Below are positions 41,130 to 49,524 of a stretch of DNA of 64,000 nt, piece after piece. The number at the start of each line of letters is the position of its first letter. Positions within the stretch are counted from its first letter, which is position 1. The DNA is from Fodinibacter luteus. Lineage in GTDB: Bacteria > Actinomycetota > Actinomycetes > Actinomycetales > Dermatophilaceae. The stretch lies in the NCBI RefSeq assembly GCF_039541575.1, contig NZ_BAABGM010000007.1, positions 62,001 through 126,000 of the forward strand, written 5' to 3'. The notes beneath the pieces are model-generated. The model did not search any database. It saw only the letters and a program-made list of their open reading frames with translations, and was not told the origin of the DNA. Both the position numbers and the translations under genes were made by a program.

Positions 41130-42080
41130 TCAGCCGGCCAGCAGCGCGTCGCGCCGGGCGCGCAGCGCGGTGATCCGCTCGTCGAGGGCGGCGCCGCGCA
41201 CCGCGAGGCCCTGCATCGCCTCCCGGACGGCCGCCGCGGCCGCCGCCACCCGTCCGGCCCCGTCCTTGATGCTCGAGCGCACGGACAGGTCGCTCACGGC
41301 GTTGTCGAACCACACGTCGAGGGTGCGCGCCGTCGGCGAGATGCCGAGGTCCGCCCGCAGCCCGGTCAGCCCGTCGACGTCGTCGAGCTCGCGGGCGAGG
41401 TCGACCAGGGCCTCCTGGGCCTGCGCGATGCGCCGCCCCGCCCCGTCGATGCGATCGTGTGTGAGCGCCGAGGAGACGAGCCCGCCCCCGAGCCAGGTGT
41501 CGTACGCCGACCACGAGTCGGCCGAGCCGAGCTCGCGCAGCGCCGCGTCGAGGGCCGTCGCCGCCCGGATGCCGGCCTCGCGGGCCTGCTCGAGGTCGCT
41601 CGCCTGCGCCCGGGCCTCGGCGAGCTCGTCGAGCACCGCGTCGAGCCCGGCCGGTGCGACCTGACCGGAGGCCTGCAGTGCCCGGGCGTGCTCCTGCAGC
41701 GCGGCCTCGCGTCGGGCCGCGGTGTCCCCGAGCCGGGCGAGCCGGCGGTCGACGTCCTCGCGCCGGTCCTCGACGGCCTGCAGGTGCGCCGTCGCCGACT
41801 GCACCGCATACCGGGCGGCGACCTCCTCCGCCCGCTCGCGGTCCAGCGCCCCGGTCCGCGTGCCGCGCACGGCCGCCAGCACGGCCGTGAGGGAGAGCCC
41901 CTCGAGCGACCGGACGTCGTCCTCCTCGGCGAGGTGCCGGTCGCGCAGCCGCACGAGGTCGGCGCGGGCCGCCGCGGCCTCCTCCCGAAGCCCGGCGAGC
42001 CTGGCGCGCAGGTGCTCGGCCTCGTGGTCGTCGGCGATGGCGCGGTCGAGAGTGTCTCGGGTGTCCACGGGCTCGATCAT
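41130..42080 (-). CDS. coiled-coil protein of unknown function
   Basis: 316 residues, strongly alpha-helical and rich in Ala, Arg, Leu, Glu and Asp, with heptad-like stretches (for example EHLRARLAGLREEAAAARADLVRLRDRH and EALVDLARELDDVDGL). There is no membrane segment and no catalytic motif. I do not recognise a family. It is convergent with the site-2 protease gene and divergent from ispG. ATG 42080 is chosen; an upstream ATG at 42115 would overlap the ispG start and is unlikely. The 110-bp gap to the protease gene holds nothing I recognise. Confidence 0.65.
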   Translation of the reverse strand: MIEPVDTRDTLDRAIADDHEAEHLRARLAGLREEAAAARADLVRLRDRHLAEEDDVRSLEGLSLTAVLAAVRGTRTGALDRERAEEVAARYAVQSATAHLQAVEDRREDVDRRLARLGDTAARREAALQEHARALQASGQVAPAGLDAVLDELAEARAQASDLEQAREAGIRAATALDAALRELGSADSWSAYDTWLGGGLVSSALTHDRIDGAGRRIAQAQEALVDLARELDDVDGLTGLRADLGISPTARTLDVWFDNAVSDLSVRSSIKDGAGRVAAAAAAVREAMQGLAVRGAALDERITALRARRDALLAG

Positions 42081-42101
42081 GGCGCGTGCCGCGCGCGGAC
42101 G

Positions 42102-42107
42102 TAGGCT
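42102..42107 (+). promoter_or_regulatory. leaderless-type -10 of ispG
   Basis: TAGGCT ends 7 bases before the ATG at 42115; there is no ribosome binding site. Confidence 0.55.
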
Positions 42108-42114
42108 TTGGGCC

Positions 42115-43275
42115 ATGTCCGTCTCCCTCGGTATGCCCCCGCTGCCCCCGCCCGTCGTCGCGCCCCGCCGACAGAGCCGCAAGATCAGGGTCGGCAAGGT
42201 GGAGGTCGGGGGCGACGCCCCGGTCTCGGTGCAGTCGATGACGACGACGCCGACGACCGACATCAACGCGACGCTCCAGCAGATCGCCGAGCTCACGGCA
42301 TCCGGCTGCGACATCGTGCGGGTCGCCTGCCCGAGCCAGGACGACGCCGACGCCCTGCCCGCCATCGCGCGCAAGTCGCAGATCCCGGTCATCGCCGACA
42401 TCCACTTCCAGCCCAAGTACGTCTACGCCGCGATCGACGCCGGCTGTGCCGCGGTGCGCGTCAACCCGGGCAACATCCGCCAGTTCGACGACCAGGTCGG
42501 CGAGATCGCCCGGCGCGCGAAGGAGGCCGGCGTCTCGATCCGGATCGGTGTCAACGCCGGCTCGCTCGACAAGCGCCTCCTCGACAAGTACGGCAAGCCG
42601 ACGGCCGAGGCGCTCGTCGAGTCGGCCGTATGGGAGGCCGGCCTGTTCGAGGAGCACGACTTCCACGACTTCAAGATCTCGGTCAAGCACAACGACCCGG
42701 TCGTCATGATCCGCGCCTACCAGCTGCTCGCCGAGCGCGGCGACTGGCCGCTGCACCTCGGGGTCACCGAGGCCGGGCCGGCCTTCCAGGGCACGATCAA
42801 GTCGGCGACCGCGTTCGGCGCGCTGCTCTCGCAGGGCATCGGCGACACGATCCGGGTCTCCCTGTCGGCGCCCCCGGTCGAGGAGGTCAAGGTCGGCATC
42901 CAGATCCTCCAGTCGCTCAACCTGCGCCCCCGCAAGCTCGAGATCGTCTCGTGCCCGTCGTGCGGGCGCGCGCAGGTCGACGTCTACACGCTCGCCGACC
43001 AGGTGACCGCGGGCCTCGAGGGGATGACGGTGCCGCTGCGCGTGGCCGTCATGGGCTGCGTCGTCAACGGGCCGGGCGAGGCCCGCGAGGCCGACCTCGG
43101 CGTCGCGTCGGGCAACGGCAAGGGCCAGATCTTCGTCAAGGGTGAGGTCATCAAGACGGTGCCCGAGGCCCAGATCGTCGAGACCCTCATCGAGGAGGCC
43201 ATGCGCCTCGCCGAGGAGATGGGCGAGCCGGTCGACGAGGAGTCGGCGGGCGCTCCGTCGGTCAGCGTCGGCTGA
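42115..43275 (+). CDS. ispG: 4-hydroxy-3-methylbut-2-enyl diphosphate synthase
   Basis: Penultimate step of the MEP pathway; a [4Fe-4S] enzyme. 386 residues. The TIM-barrel part has VSVQSMTTTPTTDINATLQQI and VRVNPGNIRQFDDQ. The cluster ligands are in SCPSCGRAQVD and MGCVVNGPGEAREADLG. The C-terminal ~20 residues are acidic and variable. It has its own promoter although it belongs functionally to the dxr-rip group. Confidence 0.97.
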   Translation: MSVSLGMPPLPPPVVAPRRQSRKIRVGKVEVGGDAPVSVQSMTTTPTTDINATLQQIAELTASGCDIVRVACPSQDDADALPAIARKSQIPVIADIHFQPKYVYAAIDAGCAAVRVNPGNIRQFDDQVGEIARRAKEAGVSIRIGVNAGSLDKRLLDKYGKPTAEALVESAVWEAGLFEEHDFHDFKISVKHNDPVVMIRAYQLLAERGDWPLHLGVTEAGPAFQGTIKSATAFGALLSQGIGDTIRVSLSAPPVEEVKVGIQILQSLNLRPRKLEIVSCPSCGRAQVDVYTLADQVTAGLEGMTVPLRVAVMGCVVNGPGEAREADLGVASGNGKGQIFVKGEVIKTVPEAQIVETLIEEAMRLAEEMGEPVDEESAGAPSVSVG

Positions 43276-43327
43276 GGCACCGGTGCCGGCCGAGCGCGAC
43301 GCGCAGCGCCACCCGACGCGCGCGCCC

Positions 43328-43333
43328 TAGTCT
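43328..43333 (+). promoter_or_regulatory. leaderless-type -10 of the DUF4081-GNAT gene
   Basis: TAGTCT ends 6 bases before the GTG at 43340. Confidence 0.5.
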
Positions 43334-43339
43334 GGTCCC

Positions 43340-44185
43340 GTGCTGCGCACGCGCTCCCCGGTCCGTCCCCTGTCGCTCGCCGACCGTGACGAGGCCCTCG
43401 CCGTGTGCGCCCAGGACCTGCCCGGGGCCGTCTTCGTCGCCGCGCGCATCCTCGAGGGGGCCCGGTCCGGCTCGCTGTCGAGCGTCCTCGGGCACCGCGT
43501 CGACGGCGAGCTGACCGCCCTGTGCTGGGCGAGCGCCAACGTCGTCCCCGTCGCGACGACCGACGAGAGCCGGGGGGCCTTCGCCGAGCGGGTCCGGCGC
43601 TGGCGCGGCCGCTGCGCGTCGGTGTTCGGCCGCCGCGAGGAGGTCGGGGGCCTCTGGGCCCACCTCGAGCCGCACTGGGGCCCGCCCCGGGCGGTCCGTG
43701 GCCACCAGCCGCTCCTCGTCGCGGACCGGATGCCGTCCGCCCTCGGCGTGCCGCTCGACCCCCGGGTGCGCCCCGCCCGCCCCGACGAGGTCGACCTCGT
43801 GCTGCCCGCGGCCGAGCACATGTTCACGGCCGAGATCGGCTACCCGCCGTACCGGGGCAGCGACCGGGGCTACCGCGCGTCGCTCGCCGGGCTCGCGGCG
43901 CGTGGCCACACCTACGTCGTCGTCGAGGGCGGCAGGGTCGTCTTCAAGACCGACGTCGGCAGCCTGGCCCTGGGGTGCGCCCAGCTCCAGGGCGTGTGGC
44001 TCGCCCCCGAGCTGCGCGGCCGCGGGCTCGCCGTGCCGATGCTCGCGAGCGTCGTCGAGCAGGTCATGGTCGGCCCGGCCCCGCTCGTCACGCTGTACGT
44101 CAACGACTTCAACACGGCGGCGCGGGCCACGTACGAGCACATCGGTTTCCGTGAGGTGGGGGACTTCTCGACGGTGCTCCTGTGA
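43340..44185 (+). CDS. DUF4081/GNAT-family N-acetyltransferase
   Basis: 281 residues. The N-terminal half matches the DUF4081-type domain next to ispG in actinobacteria (Rv2867c-like). The C-terminal half is a GNAT domain with LQGVWLAPELRGRGLAVPMLASVVEQV and the closing VNDFNTAARATYEHIGFREVGDF. The substrate is unknown. The start at GTG 43340 is supported by the -10 hexamer 6 bases upstream. A second GNAT gene follows after 83 bp. Confidence 0.9.
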   Translation: MLRTRSPVRPLSLADRDEALAVCAQDLPGAVFVAARILEGARSGSLSSVLGHRVDGELTALCWASANVVPVATTDESRGAFAERVRRWRGRCASVFGRREEVGGLWAHLEPHWGPPRAVRGHQPLLVADRMPSALGVPLDPRVRPARPDEVDLVLPAAEHMFTAEIGYPPYRGSDRGYRASLAGLAARGHTYVVVEGGRVVFKTDVGSLALGCAQLQGVWLAPELRGRGLAVPMLASVVEQVMVGPAPLVTLYVNDFNTAARATYEHIGFREVGDFSTVLL

Positions 44186-44268
44186 CCGAGTGGTTGGATG
44201 AGGTATGGCCCCCGCTCCGCTGACCCCGAGTCCCACCCCGGCACCCACCACGTCGCGCTGAGCCCGCC

Positions 44269-45171
44269 GTGTCGACCCTCGACTGGAAGCCTCTCTCCGA
44301 GGCCGACCTCGGCGCCCTCGCGCACCTCGCCGAGCGGTGCCTCGAGAAGGACGGCGGCCTGCCGCTCCTGGGCACCGAGCCGATGCTCCGGCAGCTCTTC
44401 CTCTCGGGGCAGTCGGTCGGGGGCCGTGACGAGACGGGTGACCTCGTCGCCGCGGCCTCGGTGTTCGTCGACGCCTCGGGCCAACGGGCCGCGACCGGCC
44501 TCGTCCACCCGTCGGCCCGGCAGCAGGGCCTGGGCGAAGAGCTCGTCCGCTGGGCGCTCGAGCAGTCAGGCGGCAGCCTCCTGCGCCTCGTCGCCGAGAC
44601 CACCTCACCCGAGTCCGACGCCCTGGCGCAGCGCCTGGGCCTGCGCCGCACCTTCGCCGAGCACGTCATGCGCCACCCGCTCGTCGAGATCCCGAAGATC
44701 CCGCGGCCCGACGGCGTGCACACCCACCCGTGGACCGACGACACCTCCGTGCTGTTCCACACCGCCTACTCACGGTCGTTCGCGACGCGCCCCGGCTTCC
44801 CGGGCACACCCCTCGACGAGTGGGTCGCCTCCGTCGAGGAGGAGGCGGGGTTCCGGCCCGACCTGTCGCGTGTGGCGCTCGACGACGAGGGACTCGTCGT
44901 GGGCTTCGTCACCATCTCCGACGACTGGATCGACCAGGTCGGGGTGGTCCCGAACTGGCGGGGCCGGCGGCTCGGGGCACACCTCGTCGTGCGCTCGCTG
45001 CGGGCCCTGCGCAAGGCGGGGTGCCAGCAGGCGTGGCTCGCGGTCAACGTCGACAACCCGAGCGCGCACGATCTCTACCTGCGGCTCGGGTTCGTCGACC
45101 ACGGGCAGCGCGCAAGGTTCCAGCAGGTCACCCCGGTGGAGAGCCTGGGCGGCACCGCACACATACCCTAG
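44269..45171 (+). CDS. tandem-domain GNAT acetyltransferase (MshD-like)
   Basis: 300 residues with two GNAT-like halves. The C-terminal one is well preserved (GVVPNWRGRRLGAHLVVRSLRALRKAG, VNVDNPSAHDLYLRLGFV); the N-terminal one is degenerate (GLVHPSARQQGLGEELVRWAL). This two-domain layout and the closing motif resemble mycothiol synthase MshD, the last enzyme of mycothiol biosynthesis, but I would not assign that without alignment. Its stop codon lies inside the CsoR-like operator of the next gene. Confidence 0.82.
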   Translation: MSTLDWKPLSEADLGALAHLAERCLEKDGGLPLLGTEPMLRQLFLSGQSVGGRDETGDLVAAASVFVDASGQRAATGLVHPSARQQGLGEELVRWALEQSGGSLLRLVAETTSPESDALAQRLGLRRTFAEHVMRHPLVEIPKIPRPDGVHTHPWTDDTSVLFHTAYSRSFATRPGFPGTPLDEWVASVEEEAGFRPDLSRVALDDEGLVVGFVTISDDWIDQVGVVPNWRGRRLGAHLVVRSLRALRKAGCQQAWLAVNVDNPSAHDLYLRLGFVDHGQRARFQQVTPVESLGGTAHIP

Positions 45172-45178
45172 GGGGTAT
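45163..45178. promoter_or_regulatory. CsoR/CstR-like operator
   Basis: ATACCCTAGGGGGTAT has the ATACCC...GGGTAT symmetry of CsoR-family operators (copper or persulfide sensors). It overlaps the first three bases of the -10 of the TauE/SafE gene, an ideal position for repression. No CsoR gene is in the window. Confidence 0.65.
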
Positions 45179-45181
45179 GCT
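45176..45181 (+). promoter_or_regulatory. leaderless-type -10 of the first TauE/SafE gene
   Basis: TATGCT ends 7 bases before the ATG at 45189 and is overlapped by the CsoR-like operator. Confidence 0.55.
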
Positions 45182-45188
45182 GTCGGGC

Positions 45189-45965
45189 ATGTCGCCGGTC
45201 GTCCTCCTCCTCGCCGTGCTCGTCGGCGTCGCCCTCGGGCTGCTCGGTGGCGGGGGGTCCATCCTCACCGTCCCGCTGCTCGTCTACGTCGCGGGCCTGG
45301 AGGCCAAGGAGGCCATCGCGACCTCGCTGCTCGTCGTGGGGGTGACCAGCCTCGCCGCACTCGTGCCGCACGCCCGGGCCGGGCGGGTGCGCTGGCGCAC
45401 CGGCGCCGTCTTCGGGGTGGCTGCGATGCTCGGTGCCTACGCCGGCGGGCGGGTCGCCGAGTTCATCCCCGGCACGCTCCTGCTCGTCGCCTTCGCGCTC
45501 ATGATGGTCGCGACCGCCGTCGCGATGATCCGTGGGCGCGGTCGGGCGGCCCCCGCCGGTGAGGACGGCGACGGCCCCGGGCGCGGCGCCCACGACCTGC
45601 CGGTCAAGCTCGTCCTGCTCGAGGGGGTCGTCGTCGGCCTCGTGACCGGCCTCGTCGGAGCCGGTGGCGGGTTCCTCGTCGTCCCGGCCCTCGTGCTGCT
45701 CGGCGGCCTGCCGATGCCGGTCGCGGTCGGCACCTCCCTGCTCGTCATCGCCATGAAGTCGTTCGCGGGGCTCGCGGGCTACCTGTCGTCGGTGACCATC
45801 GACTGGGGCCTGGCCTTCGCCGTGACGGGCATGGCCGTGGTCGGCAGCGTGCTCGGCGCCCTGCTCTCCGGTCGCGTCCCCCAGGACCGGCTGCGTCAGG
45901 CGTTCGGGTGGTTCGTCCTCGTCATGGGCGTCGTCGTGCTCGGCCAGAGCGCCCTGTCCGCCTGA
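45189..45965 (+). CDS. TauE/SafE-family anion exporter under CsoR-like control
   Basis: 258 residues with about eight membrane segments. The family motif GLLGGGGSILTVPLLVYVAGL repeats in the second half as GLVGAGGGFLVVPALVLLGGL, reflecting the internal duplication of TauE/SafE transporters of sulfite or organosulfonates. ATG 45189 is preferred over ATG 45177 because the latter lies within the -10. Under a persulfide- or copper-type operator it may export sulfite formed during sulfide/persulfide detoxification; this is inference from known CstR-regulated operons. Confidence 0.88.
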   Translation: MSPVVLLLAVLVGVALGLLGGGGSILTVPLLVYVAGLEAKEAIATSLLVVGVTSLAALVPHARAGRVRWRTGAVFGVAAMLGAYAGGRVAEFIPGTLLLVAFALMMVATAVAMIRGRGRAAPAGEDGDGPGRGAHDLPVKLVLLEGVVVGLVTGLVGAGGGFLVVPALVLLGGLPMPVAVGTSLLVIAMKSFAGLAGYLSSVTIDWGLAFAVTGMAVVGSVLGALLSGRVPQDRLRQAFGWFVLVMGVVVLGQSALSA

Positions 45966-46064
45966 TCCGGGCAGCCGGCGAGGCCGGAGCGGGAGGGGCG
46001 CGACCGGCATCCGCCCGCGTCGTTATCCTTGGCGGGTTGTCCACCCGACCCCAGGAGCCCTCCC

Positions 46065-47834
46065 GTGGCCATGCGCATGTCGTCCCTGTTCCTGCGAACC
46101 CTTCGCGAGAACCCTGCGGACGCCGAGGTCCCGAGCCACCAGCTGCTCGTGCGGGCGGGCTACATCCGCCGGGTCAGCCCCGGCATCTACACGTGGCTGC
46201 CGCTCGGCCTGAAGGTGCTGCGCCGGGTCGAGACGATCGTGCGCGAGGAGATGGACGCGATCGGCGCCCAGGAGCTGCTCTTCCCCGCGCTGCTCCCGCG
46301 CGAGCCCTACGAGCAGACCGGGCGCTGGGGCGAGTACGGCGAGAACGTCTTCCGGCTCGTCGACCGCAAGGGTGCCGACCACCTGCTCGGGCCCACCCAC
46401 GAGGAGATGTTCACCCTCGCCGTCAAGGACCTGTACAGCTCGTACAAGGACCTGCCGCTGTCGATCTACCAGATCCAGACGAAGTACCGCGACGAGGCGC
46501 GGCCGCGCGCCGGGCTGCTGCGCGGGCGCGAGTTCGTCATGAAGGACTCCTACTCCTTCGACCTCGACGACGCCGGGCTCGACAAGAGCTACGAGCTGCA
46601 CCGCGACGCGTACGTGCGGATCTTCGACCGGCTCGGGTTCCACTACGTCATCGTCCAGGCCATGGCGGGGGCCATGGGCGGCTCGAAGTCCGAGGAGTTC
46701 CTCGCCACCGCCGCCAACGGCGAGGACACCTACGTGCGGTGCACGAGCTGTGGCTTCGCCGCGAACGTCGAGGCGGTGCGGGTGCCGGTGCCGGATGCCG
46801 TCGACGCGTCCGCGGTGCCCGCCGCCCACGTCGAGGACACCCCGGACACCCCGACGATCGACACGCTCGTCGACCACCTCAACGACGCCTTCCCCCGCGC
46901 GGACGGCCGGCCGTGGACGGCCGCCGACACCCTCAAGAACGTCGTCGTCGTGCTCGTGCACCCCGACGGCACCCGTGAGCCGCTCGCGATCGGCCTGCCC
47001 GGCGACCGCGAGGTCGACGAGAAGCGGCTCGGGGCGCAGGTCGAGCCGGCCGTCGTCGACGCGTTCGGCGAGGCGGACTTCGCGGCCCACCCCACGCTCG
47101 CCAAGGGCTACATCGGCCCCGGCGTGCTCGGGGCCGAGCGCGCGAGCGGCATCCGCTACCTCCTCGACCCGCGGGTCAGCGAGGGCACGGCGTGGGTGAC
47201 CGGAGCAGACGAGCCCGGGCACCACGTCCTCGACCTCGTCGCGGGTCGCGACTTCACCGCCGACGGCACGATCGAGGCCGCCGAGGTGCGCGACGGCGAC
47301 GCCTGCCCCGCGTGCGGCCACGGCCTGGAGTCGGCGCGCGGCATCGAGATGGGGCACATCTTCCAGCTCGGCAGGAAGTACGCCGAGGCGCTCGACCTCA
47401 CCGTGCTCGACGAGAACGGGAAGCTGCGCACCGTGACGATGGGGTCGTACGGCGTCGGGGTCTCGCGCGCCGTCGCGTGCGTCGCCGAGGGCAACCACGA
47501 CGACCTCGGCCTCGTCTGGCCGCGGGCGCTCGCCCCGGCCGACGTCCACGTCGTCGCGACCGGCAAGGACGACGCGGTGCTCGCGTACGCCGAGGAGCTC
47601 ACCCGCGAGCTGGAGGCGCGCGGGGCCGAGGTGCTGCTCGACGACCGCCGACAGGCGAGCCCCGGCGTGAAGTTCAAGGACGCCGAGCTCATCGGCGTGC
47701 CGACGATCGTCGTCGTCGGGCGCGGGCTCGCCGAGGGCACGATCGAGCTCAAGGACCGCCGCTCCGGCGAGCGGCGCGACGTCGCCGTCGCCTCGGCGGT
47801 CGACGAGGTGCTCGCCGAGGTCGGTCTCACGTGA
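46065..47834 (+). CDS. proS: prolyl-tRNA synthetase (bacterial type)
   Basis: Charges tRNA-Pro. 589 residues with class II motifs: SHQLLVRAGYIRRVSPGIYTWLPLG, motif 2 TKYRDEARPRAGLLRGREFVMKDSYSF and motif 3 TMGSYGVGVSRAVA. The editing (INS) domain lies between motifs 2 and 3 and the anticodon-binding domain at the C-terminus. GTG 46065 is chosen because AGGAG (46053-46057) lies 7 bases before it and it gives the typical M-A-x-R-M start; ATGs at 46071 and 46077 are alternatives. TATCCT (46025-46030) is a possible -10. It overlaps the HAD gene by 4 bases. Confidence 0.97.
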   Translation: MAMRMSSLFLRTLRENPADAEVPSHQLLVRAGYIRRVSPGIYTWLPLGLKVLRRVETIVREEMDAIGAQELLFPALLPREPYEQTGRWGEYGENVFRLVDRKGADHLLGPTHEEMFTLAVKDLYSSYKDLPLSIYQIQTKYRDEARPRAGLLRGREFVMKDSYSFDLDDAGLDKSYELHRDAYVRIFDRLGFHYVIVQAMAGAMGGSKSEEFLATAANGEDTYVRCTSCGFAANVEAVRVPVPDAVDASAVPAAHVEDTPDTPTIDTLVDHLNDAFPRADGRPWTAADTLKNVVVVLVHPDGTREPLAIGLPGDREVDEKRLGAQVEPAVVDAFGEADFAAHPTLAKGYIGPGVLGAERASGIRYLLDPRVSEGTAWVTGADEPGHHVLDLVAGRDFTADGTIEAAEVRDGDACPACGHGLESARGIEMGHIFQLGRKYAEALDLTVLDENGKLRTVTMGSYGVGVSRAVACVAEGNHDDLGLVWPRALAPADVHVVATGKDDAVLAYAEELTRELEARGAEVLLDDRRQASPGVKFKDAELIGVPTIVVVGRGLAEGTIELKDRRSGERRDVAVASAVDEVLAEVGLT

Positions 47835-48589
47835 CGCAGCCCGTCGAGGCGGTCGTCTTCGACTGGGGCGGCACGCTGACGCCCTGGCACGAGGTCGACA
47901 TGCCCGAGCAGTGGCGGGTGTTCGCCCGGGAGGTGCACGGCATCCCCGTCGACTCGCCCGACGTCCCCGACGCGGACCTCGTCGAGGCCCACCGGCTCGC
48001 CGACCGCATCCTCGAGGCCGAGTCCGAGGCCTGGCGGCGCGGGCGCGAGGAGCACTCCTCCGCGGCGCTCGCCGACATCCTCGAGGCGGCCGGCATCGAC
48101 GCCGCCCACGACCGCCACCACCTCGCGCTCGCCGCCTACCGCGGGTTCTGGGAGCCGCACACCCACACCGACCCGCAGGTGCGGCCGCTGTGGCAGGGGC
48201 TGCGCGAGCGCGGCATCCGGGTCGGGGTCCTCTCGAACACGATCTGGTCGCGTGACTACCACCGCGCGATCTTCGAGCGTGACGGCGTCCTCGACCTCCT
48301 CGACGCCGACATCTACTCGAGCGAGATCGACCACGTCAAGCCGCACCCCGAGGCGTTCCGGGCGATCTGCCGTGCACTCGACGTCGAGCCGCGGCGGGCC
48401 GTCTACGTCGGCGACCGGATCTTCGAGGACGTCCACGGACCCCAGCAGGTCGGGATGCGCGCCGTGTGGATCCCGCACTCGGACATCCCCGCCGAGCAGC
48501 GCGTCGAGGTGACGGCGGTGCCGGACGGTCGCGCCCACGAGCTGCTCGACGTGCTCGCTATCGTCGACGCCTGGTCGGGCGTGACCTGA
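47831..48589 (+). CDS. HAD-superfamily hydrolase
   Basis: 252 residues. HAD motif I is AVVFDWGGTLTPW; the second acidic position is Gly, as in many phosphoglycolate-phosphatase-like members that use DxxGT. Motif II is VGVLSNT, motif III DHVKPHPEAF and motif IV YVGDRIFEDVHG. The substrate cannot be inferred. The GTG start overlaps the proS stop, so it is made together with ProS. Confidence 0.9.
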   Translation: MTQPVEAVVFDWGGTLTPWHEVDMPEQWRVFAREVHGIPVDSPDVPDADLVEAHRLADRILEAESEAWRRGREEHSSAALADILEAAGIDAAHDRHHLALAAYRGFWEPHTHTDPQVRPLWQGLRERGIRVGVLSNTIWSRDYHRAIFERDGVLDLLDADIYSSEIDHVKPHPEAFRAICRALDVEPRRAVYVGDRIFEDVHGPQQVGMRAVWIPHSDIPAEQRVEVTAVPDGRAHELLDVLAIVDAWSGVT

Positions 48590-48591
48590 GC

Positions 48592-49371
48592 GTGGAGGAC
48601 CTGGGGGTCGAGGTCGTCGTGCTGCTCGGCCTCGCGGGGTTCCTCGCGGGCTGGGTCGACGCGGTCGTCGGTGGGGGAGGGCTCATCCAGCTGCCCGCGA
48701 TCCTGCTCGGCGTGCCCGGGGCCACCCCGGCGCAGGTGCTGGCGACGAACAAGTTCGGGTCGATCTGGGGCACCGCCACCTCGTCGGTGACGTACTACCG
48801 AAGGGTCCGGCCCGACCTGCGGACGGCGCTGCCGATGGCGGCGGTGGCCTACGTCGGCGCCGTCGTCGGTGCCCTGATCGGGCTGCACATCCCCAAGGCG
48901 GCGTTCAACCCCGTCATCTTCGTCATGCTCGTCGCCGTGGGGGCCTACACGTTGCTCAGGCCCTCACTCGGAGTGGAGACCCAGCTGCGCTGGTCCGGGC
49001 ACCGCCACACCGCCGTGGCGATGCTGACGGGCTTCGTCATCGGCGTCTACGACGGCGCCCTCGGCCCCGGCACCGGGTCCTTCTTCGTCCTGACCCTCGT
49101 CGGGCTCATGGGCTACGCCTTCCTGGAGGCGAGCGCGAAGGCGAAGATCGCGAACCTCGCGACGAACCTCGGGGCCCTCACCGTGTTCGCGCCCGGCGGC
49201 CACATCATGTGGCGGGTGGCCGTCGTGATGGCGGCGACCAACGTGGTCGGGGGCTACGTGGGCGCTCGCACGGCGGTGTCACGAGGCAACCGGTTCGTGC
49301 GGGTGGTCTTCATCGTCGTGGTGGGCGGCTTCATCGTCCGGATCGGGGGCGACCTGCTCGGCTGGTGGTGA
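48592..49371 (+). CDS. TauE/SafE-family permease (second copy)
   Basis: 259 residues with about eight membrane segments. The family pattern includes LAGFLAGWVDAVVGGGGLIQLPAIL and FVIGVYDGALGPGTGSFFVLTLVG. It is only distantly similar to the copy at 45.2 kb and has no CsoR-like operator. The GTG start lies 2 bases after the HAD stop, so it is in the proS-HAD operon. The transported anion is unknown. Confidence 0.9.
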   Translation: MEDLGVEVVVLLGLAGFLAGWVDAVVGGGGLIQLPAILLGVPGATPAQVLATNKFGSIWGTATSSVTYYRRVRPDLRTALPMAAVAYVGAVVGALIGLHIPKAAFNPVIFVMLVAVGAYTLLRPSLGVETQLRWSGHRHTAVAMLTGFVIGVYDGALGPGTGSFFVLTLVGLMGYAFLEASAKAKIANLATNLGALTVFAPGGHIMWRVAVVMAATNVVGGYVGARTAVSRGNRFVRVVFIVVVGGFIVRIGGDLLGWW

Positions 49372-49418
49372 CGGACGACCCGATGCCGGCCCCACGGCAT
49401 CCGCGGCCTCCATCGACC

Positions 49419-49481
49419 CCGTGCGGCTTACGCACGGTTCCCGCGCCGCTCTTGAGGGCGAAAGCGTGCGCAACTCGCACG
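49419..49481. other. pair of hairpins with a shared stem between convergent genes
   Basis: CCGTGCG-GCTTA-CGCACGG (49419-49437) and CGTGCG-CAACT-CGCACG (49465-49481) have the same CGTGCG/CGCACG stem but different 5-base loops. They lie in the 150-bp gap between the TauE/SafE gene and the GH13 gene, like a bidirectional terminator or a REP-like element. Confidence 0.6.
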
Positions 49482-49524
49482 AAGTCGGCGCCGTGGCTGA
49501 CGGTCACCCCTCGGCGGGGCGTCG

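Noticed and set aside
39808..42756. Open frame of 982 codons on the minus strand opposite the site-2 protease and ispG genes
   Set aside because: It is a mirror of real genes with strong third-position GC; such long antisense frames are routine at this GC content, and the translation has no recognisable domain.
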